A stretch of DNA of 64,000 bases from Micromonosporaceae bacterium KJ-029 (GTDB lineage: Bacteria > Actinomycetota > Actinomycetes > Mycobacteriales > Micromonosporaceae): the NCBI GenBank assembly GCA_005402585.1, contig BIFP01000035.1, forward strand, positions 310,001 to 374,000, in the 5' to 3' direction. The notes below the pieces were generated by a model. The model was not told the origin of the DNA, did not search any database, and worked only from the letters and a program-made list of their open reading frames with translations. Each line of letters opens with the position of its first letter. Position 1 is the stretch's first letter. Shown here in pieces: positions 57,669-64,000 of the stretch. Position numbers and translations under genes: made by a program.

Positions 57669-58007
57669 GTGAATCCGATGCGGTTGATTGAGCTGTCCCC
57701 TGGCAAGTACTCCCTGTTGCTGGACGCCGGGACCACGGATGTGGACGACGTGATCGAGGAACTTGGCCACGAGCCCAACGGGTACTTCTGGGAAGGCGTC
57801 GCTCAGTTGCTCGTCAGCACCGAGGCCCCGGCACTCGAAGGACGTTTCTCGTACGACCCGGAGGGAGGCATGTTCTGTGCCTACGGTACGGATCGGGAGG
57901 CACTGGAGGAGTTGGCCACTCGGATGAGCGCCGTGGCAGCCGACGCCGAACGGGTCCGGCAGTTGATCGCGTTGGCGAGGGCGAACGGCTTCGAGTTCGA
58001 CGACTGA
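57669..58007 (+). CDS. Imm51-type immunity protein
   Basis: A 112-residue protein. MRLIELSPGKYSLLLDAGTT, IEELGHEPNGYFWEGVAQLL and FSYDPEGGMFCAYGTDREAL match the Imm51 family of polymorphic-toxin immunity proteins. Start at GTG 57669 or ATG 57678; neither has a clear ribosome site. No toxin gene is adjacent: it lies between a nitroreductase and an FAD oxidoreductase. It may be an orphan immunity gene. Confidence 0.65.
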   Translation: MNPMRLIELSPGKYSLLLDAGTTDVDDVIEELGHEPNGYFWEGVAQLLVSTEAPALEGRFSYDPEGGMFCAYGTDREALEELATRMSAVAADAERVRQLIALARANGFEFDD

Positions 58008-58124
58008 CAGTGATCGTCGGGAGCTGCCGGGAACGCGACGCTCCCGTGATCCACACCCCCGCTCGATCCCGGCACCCGGGGAAGGCGATGCGCCGCCTCC
58101 CCCGGGTCCGCGACTCACCCGTCG

Positions 58125-59546
58125 CTACGCAGAACCTGCCGCGACAGCGCCGGACAGGGGCCGGGTCGGGAACCTGCCCGGTCCGAACATCCCCGCCGGG
58201 TCGTACCTGTCCTTGAGCTGGTGGAGCCGGCCCGCGTCCGCGCCGGACCACGAACCGTAGGGGCCGGCGGAGGCCTCCAAGGATCCCTGGAAGTTGGCGA
58301 GGGCGGTACCGGGAGCGGCGAACGGCTCGAGCGCGTCGAGGACGCTGCTTACGACGGCCGGCACGACCTGCTCAAGCCCCGGCAGCAGCGGCCCGAGTGC
58401 CAGCAGCGAGAACGCCCCGCCCCGACCACTCGCCGCGTTGGGCACGCCCGCCGGCCGCGCCAGAGCGCCGCCGAGGAGCCGCAGTTCCACCATGGCGAGC
58501 GGCACGTCGACCTGCGGGCCGGCCACCGCGATCAGCGCGTCCACCGCCTCGGCAGGCAGGTAGCGCAACACGATGCCGGCGTGGTGTTCCGGCATCGGGT
58601 CGGTGGGATCGGAGTGGATCGCATCGACGTCGGCGTACGGCATCTCCGCCACCGTGTCGATCAGTGCCGGTGCCGCCGCCCGCATCGGGGCCAGCATCGG
58701 GGCCAGCACCCGCTCACCGTCCTCGACGCCGCCCAGGTGCGCCATCCGCAGGTGGACCACGAACCGGCCCCGTAGCGGCTCGGGCAGGTGCGGCAGGTCG
58801 GGCAGGCGTAGCAGGGCGATGGACGTCGTAGTCTGCTCGGACAGCGTCGACACCCAGGTCCGGAACGCGTGCAGCACCTCCGCCGTGGCACTCGCCGGGT
58901 AGAAGATGCCCCCGCCGTACAGGTGGCGCACCGGAACCAGATCGAATTCGATCGCGGTCACCACGCCGAAGCCGATTCGGCCGGCTCCCCGCAGTGCCCA
59001 GAACAGGTCCGGCTCGTGTTCCGCGTCGATCCTCCGAACGAGGCCGTCCGCGGTCACCAGCTCGACGGCCCGGACATGGTCGGCGGCGAAGCCGTAGCTG
59101 CGGGCCAGGACCGGCAGACCGCCGCCGAGGGTGTAACCGACCACGCCCACCTGGGAGGACGACCCGTTGAGCGGGGCCAGTCCGTGCTCGGCCGCCGCGT
59201 CGATCACGCGCCGCCACCGTACGCCGGCGCCCACCCTCGCCCGGCGGGCGACCGGGTCGACCCAGACCTCGTCGAGGCGCCGAGTGGTGATCAACATGCC
59301 GTCATGGACGGCCGACAGCTGGCCGTGGCCGGTCGATTGAACAGCGACCGGCAGGCCGTGTTCGCCCGCCCACCCGACCGCCGCCGCCACATCGCCGGCG
59401 TCGGTGGCCCCCACCACCACCTGCGGCTGGTGGACGATGGCCGAGTTGAACCCGGCGATCTCCGCGGTGAAACCGTCGTCGCCGGGGCGCAGCACGGGTC
59501 CGCGGACCCGTCCGGCCAGGGCGACGGCGTCGACGAACGTAGGCAC
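58125..59546 (-). CDS. FAD-linked oxidoreductase, berberine-bridge-enzyme type
   Basis: A 473-residue flavoprotein of the PCMH/BBE family. The FAD domain has VVVGATDAGDVAAAVGWAGE, VAVQSTGHGQ (His for bicovalent flavin attachment; the second Cys position, in SQVGVVGYTLGGGLP, is V/G, so probably mono-covalent) and RGAGRIGFGVVTAIEF. The C-terminus RYDPAGMFGPGRFP is the BBE tail. No Tat signal. Such enzymes oxidise sugars or secondary metabolites. GTG 59546 has AAGGAG 7 bases upstream. SARP-type heptamers lie in its promoter, linking it to the regulator gene just upstream. Confidence 0.82.
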   Translation of the reverse strand: MPTFVDAVALAGRVRGPVLRPGDDGFTAEIAGFNSAIVHQPQVVVGATDAGDVAAAVGWAGEHGLPVAVQSTGHGQLSAVHDGMLITTRRLDEVWVDPVARRARVGAGVRWRRVIDAAAEHGLAPLNGSSSQVGVVGYTLGGGLPVLARSYGFAADHVRAVELVTADGLVRRIDAEHEPDLFWALRGAGRIGFGVVTAIEFDLVPVRHLYGGGIFYPASATAEVLHAFRTWVSTLSEQTTTSIALLRLPDLPHLPEPLRGRFVVHLRMAHLGGVEDGERVLAPMLAPMRAAAPALIDTVAEMPYADVDAIHSDPTDPMPEHHAGIVLRYLPAEAVDALIAVAGPQVDVPLAMVELRLLGGALARPAGVPNAASGRGGAFSLLALGPLLPGLEQVVPAVVSSVLDALEPFAAPGTALANFQGSLEASAGPYGSWSGADAGRLHQLKDRYDPAGMFGPGRFPTRPLSGAVAAGSA

Positions 59547-59601
59547 CGTTGGCTCCTTGAGAGCAGGGCGCCCATTGGTCGGGCGCCGGATGAGCCGACA
59601 G

Positions 59602-59665
59602 TGTCAACCGGTGCTTGGGTCGCGTTTGGCCCATACTTGGCCGGCGTCCAAGTGGGGTGCAAGTG
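59602..59665 (-). promoter_or_regulatory. Candidate SARP-binding heptamer array in the FAD oxidoreductase promoter
   Basis: TTGACA on the reverse strand (59602-59607) is a -35 box with a poor -10. Next to it are three heptamers CTTGGGT (59614-59620), TTTGGCC (59625-59631) and CTTGGCC (59636-59642), each separated by 4 bases. Then two in opposite sense, CCAAGTG (59648-59654) and GCAAGTG (59659-59665), also 4 apart. An 11-bp period with 7-bp units is the layout recognised by SARP proteins. Confidence 0.6.
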
Positions 59666-59690
59666 CCCCGGAGCTCGGCAACTGCGAACG

Positions 59691-62600
59691 TCAACGAGGG
59701 TGGTACGGGCCGCTATCAGGGCAGATGCGCGCCGACTGGCTGAGGCTCGCCTCGATCAGGTGCGCCACGCCCAGCCGTCGATGCGCGGCGAGCGCGGCGC
59801 GGGCGTGCAGGTTCGCCTGTTCGACCCGGCCCAGCCGGCGTGCCAGTTCGGCGAGCGGGTAGTGGTTCGAGCCCCAGGTGGCGCCACCGGAGCCGACGCC
59901 GGCGAACCGGTCGGCAAAGGGAGCGAGCGTCTCGTAGAGGCGCGCCGGGTCCGGTACGCCGAGCCGGGCGGCGACCAGAGCCCACTGGTACGCCACGATG
60001 TCCCAACTCCAGTCGCGGCGGATCGTGCAGCCCCACCGCTCCACCAGTTCTCCGGCGAGCGCCTCGTCGCCGGATTCGCAGGCCGCCAGCACCGCCGTGG
60101 GGCGCAGCAGCTCCAACTCGGGCTCGTCGGCGCCGAGGACCAGTTCGTCGAGCAGCTCACCCGGCCGGCCCTGGAAGCGTCGGCTGGTGTAGAGCAGGAC
60201 CCACCTCATCCACTGTCCGCCCCAGATGTTGGTTCGCCGCTGCTCGGTGAAGGCTTCCTCGACCAGCCGCTCGGCCTCGGCCCATTGTCCGTCGAGGATG
60301 GCCCGTCCGCCGACGGCGTAGGTGAGCTGGGCCGCGAGCTCCGGTACGCGGATCTCCGTCAACAGCTGCTGGCACCGCGCCAGTTCGACGTCGTACGCCG
60401 CGAGATCACCGATGGACATCAGCAGGATCATGCGGTGCATCCTGGCCATCATCTCCGCCCGCCTGGGCAGGGGGGCGAGCGCGAGCAGCTCGTTCACCGC
60501 GGCCAGCCGCTGGCCGTCGTGGTCCGGGACCCAGGCGGCGGCCACCGCGTAGTTGTTGAGGGTCCGCGCCCGCAGTTCCACGTCGCCGTACCGGCGGGCA
60601 AGCTCGATCGCCTCCACGGCGAACCGTTCCCCCTCCTCGCGTCGTTCGCCGTAGTACAGCTCCACGGCGAGCGTGCCGAGCAGCACCGCGCGACGCAGGT
60701 GGTCGGCCGGGTCGAGCCGGGCGACCTGGTCCTCCAGGATCGCCACCATGCGCTCGTCCACCTGTCCGTAGGCCCGCCAGTTCCAGAGCGTCACGCCACC
60801 GAAGACCGTGGCCGCGTCGATCACGAGCGAGTCGTCGCCGAGCCTGGTGCCGAGCGCAACGGCTTCGTTCAGCGCGGCTCGCGCGCCCACGACGTCGCCG
60901 GCGAGTCGCCGGGCCTTGCCCAGCTGCACCAACAGCTCACACCGGCGTTCCGCCGCGTCCGCAGCCGTGGGGTCGAGCGCGGCCAGGGCGACCGCGAGGA
61001 ACTCGACCGCCTCGTCGTAGGCGAGCTGAGCCTCGGCCAGTTCGGCGGCGCGCCGGGCGTAGCTGACCGCCTTCGCCGCGGCGCCGATCCGGGCGGCGGC
61101 CGCGAAGTGGTGGGCGAGCAGCCCGATCGTGGCGGGATCGTCGGCCCGGTGCAGGCTCTCGAGCGCCTCGCCGGTACGCCGGTGGACGCGCGCCCGCTGC
61201 AACCGGCTCAACTCGGCATAGAGGGCGTCGCGAACCAGGGCGTGGGCGAAGCGGTAGTTCCAGCCGTCCGGCACCTCGACCAGCAGACCGCTCGCGACCG
61301 CCGGTTCGAGCAGGCTCAGCACCCGTTCGTAGTCCAGGCCGGCGGCACTTTCCAGGAGCACCGTGTCGACATCGCGTCCGATCACGGCGGCGGCGCGCAG
61401 GAGGGCCTGGGTTTCCTCGGGCATCCGGGCGACCCGGCGACCGATGACGTCGCGCACGCTCTCGGGCACCGTGGACTCCGCGGTCGCCTCGTGGCTGCTC
61501 CAGCCATCGGGGTGCTCGCTCGCCAGCAGGCGCAGCAGCTCCTTGAGGTAGAACGGGTTCCCGCCGGTCCGCTCATGCAGGGCGGCGACGACGGCCGCGT
61601 CGGGTTCCTCCGCAGCCGCCCGCAGGTAGTCACGCACGTCGGTCACGGAGAACGGTTGCAGCGTCACCCGCTCCACGCCCCGCTCGTTCGCCAGCGCGCC
61701 GAGCGTCTCGCGCAGCGGCTGGCCGTGCTCGCCCGGCTCCGCCCGCATGGTGGCCAGGACCATCACCGGCAGCCGGCTCAGCATGCCGGCGAGGTGGGTC
61801 AGCAGCCGCAGCGAGGCCGCGTCCGCCTGATGCAGGTCATCGATGACCAACAGGGTCGGCTGCCGCTGCGCCACCGTACGCAGCAGCTCACCCACGGCCT
61901 CGTGGAGGTGGAACCGCGCCGCGTCCGGGTCCCCCGTCGGCTGCCGTGGCTCTGCTCCCCCGGTCAGCGCGGCGAGCAGGTGCTCCCGCTCGGGGCTCGG
62001 CGGGATCGCTTGCAACAGTTGGATCCACGGCCAGAACGCGGGGGTGGTGCTCCCCTCCACGCAACGACTCCAGGCGGCCGCCATGCCCGCCGCCATTGCT
62101 CGCTCGACGACTCGTTCGGTGAGGAAGGTCTTGCCCACGCCGGCGCCACCGGCGACGAAGATCAGTCCGCCGCGGCCCCGGGCCGCCGCCCCGAGGCGGT
62201 CCCCGATCAACTCCAGCTGCGGGCCGCGCCCCACCATCCTGCTGGTCGACGCCGGCTCCGCTGCGGGCACGGCGGCTGGCCGCGCACCGGCGCTCCCCGG
62301 TTCGGGCTTCCGCCGGGAGTCCGGGGCGGGCGGTGGACCGGATGTCGGTGAGGGCTCGGCCGGGCGGGGGGTGAACGCCAGCGCGGGATCCTGGTGGAGG
62401 ATCGCCCGTTCCAGCGCCTGGAGCTGTGGACCCGGCGGCAGGCCCAGTTGCTCGTCCAGGACGGTGCGTGCCTCTCGGTACGCCTCAAGTGCTTCGGCCT
62501 GCCGGCCGTCCCGGTACAGCGCCACCATGAGTTGGGCCCAGGACCGTTCCCGGAACGGGTCCTGTTGCAGCATCGTCCGCGCCTGGGCGGCGGCCTGCGC

Positions 62601-63179
62601 GTTGCGCCCAAGGCCGAGTTGGGCTTCGGTGAGGTCCTCGGTGGCGTCCTGACGCAGCGCGGTCAGCCGGGCGATCACCGGCGTTGCGAAGGCCTCGTCG
62701 GCGAACTCGGACAGCGGCTCGCCGCGCCACTGCGCCAACGCGCCGGCGAGCAGGCGTTCCGCCTCCGCCGGCAGATCCGCGGCGAGCGCGGCCCGGCCGG
62801 CCTCGACCTGCGTCGCGAACCGGACGGCGTCGACCTGCTCCGGCCGCACCGCGAGCAGGTAGCCCGGTTCGCGGGTGAGCAGCACGGTCGGCGCGGCCCG
62901 TGGTGAGCGGTGCGGCTCCAGGACGCGTCGTAGCTGTGAGATGTACGCCTGCAACGTGCCGGTGGCACTCGACGGCGCCTCATCCGCCCACAGGCCCGCG
63001 ATGATGCGGTCCAGCGATACGACCCGTCCCGCCTCGAGGGTCAGCAGCGCGAGCACGGCACGCTGCTTGCGCGTGCCGAGGCGCAGCTCCGCACCGTCGG
63101 GGGCGGTGACCGTCAGCGGGCCGAGGACACGGAAGTCCAGCGCCGACGGCCGGGGTGCGGCAGGCTCCGGCACGCCCAT
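59691..63179 (-). CDS. Large SARP-family regulator with AAA ATPase and TPR domains
   Basis: A 1162-residue AfsR/DnrI-like regulator. Residues 14-100 form the OmpR-type winged helix (RLGTRKQRAVLALLTLEAGR), 105-265 the bacterial transcriptional activation domain, 315-640 an ATPase with Walker A GGAGVGKT (344-351) and Walker B TLLVIDDLHQADA, and the remainder is TPR-like. ATG 63179 follows GGGGAGGCGGA closely. Large SARPs commonly activate antibiotic or secondary-metabolite genes; the immediate target here is probably the FAD oxidoreductase downstream. No biosynthetic core gene is visible in the window. Confidence 0.85.
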   Translation of the reverse strand: MGVPEPAAPRPSALDFRVLGPLTVTAPDGAELRLGTRKQRAVLALLTLEAGRVVSLDRIIAGLWADEAPSSATGTLQAYISQLRRVLEPHRSPRAAPTVLLTREPGYLLAVRPEQVDAVRFATQVEAGRAALAADLPAEAERLLAGALAQWRGEPLSEFADEAFATPVIARLTALRQDATEDLTEAQLGLGRNAQAAAQARTMLQQDPFRERSWAQLMVALYRDGRQAEALEAYREARTVLDEQLGLPPGPQLQALERAILHQDPALAFTPRPAEPSPTSGPPPAPDSRRKPEPGSAGARPAAVPAAEPASTSRMVGRGPQLELIGDRLGAAARGRGGLIFVAGGAGVGKTFLTERVVERAMAAGMAAAWSRCVEGSTTPAFWPWIQLLQAIPPSPEREHLLAALTGGAEPRQPTGDPDAARFHLHEAVGELLRTVAQRQPTLLVIDDLHQADAASLRLLTHLAGMLSRLPVMVLATMRAEPGEHGQPLRETLGALANERGVERVTLQPFSVTDVRDYLRAAAEEPDAAVVAALHERTGGNPFYLKELLRLLASEHPDGWSSHEATAESTVPESVRDVIGRRVARMPEETQALLRAAAVIGRDVDTVLLESAAGLDYERVLSLLEPAVASGLLVEVPDGWNYRFAHALVRDALYAELSRLQRARVHRRTGEALESLHRADDPATIGLLAHHFAAAARIGAAAKAVSYARRAAELAEAQLAYDEAVEFLAVALAALDPTAADAAERRCELLVQLGKARRLAGDVVGARAALNEAVALGTRLGDDSLVIDAATVFGGVTLWNWRAYGQVDERMVAILEDQVARLDPADHLRRAVLLGTLAVELYYGERREEGERFAVEAIELARRYGDVELRARTLNNYAVAAAWVPDHDGQRLAAVNELLALAPLPRRAEMMARMHRMILLMSIGDLAAYDVELARCQQLLTEIRVPELAAQLTYAVGGRAILDGQWAEAERLVEEAFTEQRRTNIWGGQWMRWVLLYTSRRFQGRPGELLDELVLGADEPELELLRPTAVLAACESGDEALAGELVERWGCTIRRDWSWDIVAYQWALVAARLGVPDPARLYETLAPFADRFAGVGSGGATWGSNHYPLAELARRLGRVEQANLHARAALAAHRRLGVAHLIEASLSQSARICPDSGPYHPR

Positions 63180-63192
63180 TCCGCCTCCCCTC

Positions 63193-63681
63193 TCACAGCT
63201 CGCGCACCCACCACGCGGCCTCGGGGTCATCCTCGCCGGCACCGAGACCCGCTGGGAACAGGCCATTCGGTCCGATCGAACAGATCACAAACCCGGCACC
63301 GGTGAGCAGCGCGGCCACTGCCGGACACCCGGCGCTCGGCTGAACCCACAGGCGCTGTGCCCCCTCCGCCTGCAGCGCCCTGGACAGCTCGGCGAGCAGC
63401 CGCCGGCCCAACCCGCGCCGCCGGAACGGTACCGAAACCGCGAACCGGGCCATCCACGCCGTCGGCTCCCCCGGCCGGTGGTGAACGACGCACGCGGCGA
63501 GCGGCGCCATCGAGGAGTCGCTGGAGACGTCGGAGAGGGTGGCGACCCGAAACCCGTCGGCTACCGGCGGGCCGGTCGCCGGGAACGATTCCTGCAACAT
63601 CCGTAACGCGGCGGCGGCCCGCTCCGGGGCCACCATGCGCAGCAGCAGCGTGTTCGGGGTGGGGACCTCGTACTGTGCCAT
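63193..63681 (-). CDS. GNAT-family N-acetyltransferase
   Basis: A 162-residue GNAT. WMARFAVSVPFRRRGLGRRL is the strand 4/acetyl-CoA loop (V-x-x-x-x-R-x-x-G-x-G), and LWVQPSAGCPAVAALLTGAG the following strand-helix. ATG 63681 is followed by EVPTPNTLLLRMVAPE. It lies 13 bases upstream of the SARP gene, same strand, so it may be cotranscribed with it. Substrate unknown. Confidence 0.75.
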   Translation of the reverse strand: MAQYEVPTPNTLLLRMVAPERAAAALRMLQESFPATGPPVADGFRVATLSDVSSDSSMAPLAACVVHHRPGEPTAWMARFAVSVPFRRRGLGRRLLAELSRALQAEGAQRLWVQPSAGCPAVAALLTGAGFVICSIGPNGLFPAGLGAGEDDPEAAWWVREL

Positions 63682-63843
63682 GCCGCAACGGTGGCACCGG
63701 TGACTTGGACGCCACTAGGACGACCGGCGGGCGGGTGCACAGACAATCCCAAGTCGCGCGCCAATGCCTCCTCTGGCAGCGCCAAGCCTTTCGCTAGCCG
63801 TTCCCGGCACGGTCAGGCAGATCCCAGAACCTGAGGAGCTACC

Positions 63844-64000
63844 GTGCGTACTCGATTTCGTCCCCCACCTGCCCTGCGCCGGGTCGTCGGCGCGGCACTG
63901 ACCGTCACCCTCGTCTCCCAGATCGCCGCGGTACCGACGGCGCTCGCCTCCGGTGCGGCCGATCCGCTCCCGCGCGCCTACCTGGTCGACAGTGTCACCG
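63844..64000 (+). CDS. N-terminus of a secreted protein (runs off the right edge)
   Basis: GTG 63844 has GAGGAGC 7 bases upstream. The 52 visible residues begin MRTRFRPPPALRRVVGAALT and continue with a hydrophobic core and an Ala-rich cleavage site (PTALASGAA), then a mature N-terminus DPLPRAYLVDSV. It is a typical Sec signal peptide. The domain cannot be identified. Divergent from the GNAT gene. Confidence 0.6.
   Translation, partial: MRTRFRPPPALRRVVGAALTVTLVSQIAAVPTALASGAADPLPRAYLVDSVT

Noticed and set aside
58869..62351. An 1160-codon plus-strand frame
   Set aside because: Shadow of the FAD oxidoreductase and SARP genes; composition is that of reversed GC-rich codons.
1..64000. tRNA, rRNA, riboswitch or prophage genes
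   Set aside because: No cloverleaf, rRNA segment, recognisable aptamer, integrase or phage structural gene was seen by eye; a covariance-model scan would be needed to exclude short RNAs.

Overview
The window is very GC-rich, uses many GTG and some TTG starts, and has translationally coupled genes, PucR, PadR and SARP regulators, an Eis-type acetyltransferase and DksA-like zinc fingers. This points to a filamentous actinobacterium; the gene families and intergenic hairpins fit Micromonosporaceae (Micromonospora-like), which is an inference without database support. I see no rRNA, tRNA, CRISPR array or prophage.

Layout. 0-17 kb holds mixed chromosomal genes: a secreted SGNH-like hydrolase, a PucR regulator divergent from a D-amino-acid-dehydrogenase-like flavoprotein across a 19-bp-arm inverted repeat, a DksA-like zinc finger, an APH-type kinase, AlkD, a frameshifted HEAT-repeat gene, a GntR/flavin-monooxygenase deletion scar, and a reverse-strand operon of two MreB-like actin-fold proteins around a second DksA-like protein. 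17.5-27 kb is a reverse-strand block of four exported proteins: cupredoxin + six Ig-like repeats + DUF1080; a sugar-phosphate isomerase/epimerase-type TIM barrel; a two-domain multicopper oxidase; and a giant ThuA + discoidin + PQQ-type sugar dehydrogenase + PKD + DUF1080 protein. I read it as an extracellular, copper-linked system acting on (keto-)sugars; it is the best candidate for an uncharacterised system here. 27.6-41.5 kb has DUF2332, DUF4132, a PP2C-like protein, an XRE regulator divergent from a zinc alcohol dehydrogenase, a secreted M14 carboxypeptidase, a DUF817 membrane gene bracketed by MITE-like repeats, and a DHA2-type exporter.

41.9-56.1 kb is a complete-looking group 1h (high-affinity, atmospheric-H2 type) [NiFe]-hydrogenase locus. 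The forward operon carries an unknown 468-aa protein, maturation protease, HypA, a hemerythrin-like protein, small and large subunits, a NifU-like protein, DUF5947, two small proteins, HypC, HypD and HypE. The convergent reverse operon carries PadR, a SIS protein, a second HypC-like protein, a second SIS (GmhA-like) protein and HypF. The operons meet at one strong hairpin. No HypB is present in the window.

56.2-64 kb holds a GNAT, a nitroreductase, an orphan Imm51-type immunity protein, a berberine-bridge-type FAD oxidoreductase, and a large SARP-ATPase regulator. Tandem heptamers with 11-bp period lie between the last two and look like a SARP target. Then come another GNAT and the start of a secreted protein cut by the window edge.

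Many single genes start 6-8 nt after a TANNNT -10 element with no Shine-Dalgarno, indicating widespread leaderless transcripts; I used this to choose several starts. All calls come from reading the translated sequence; no search was run.
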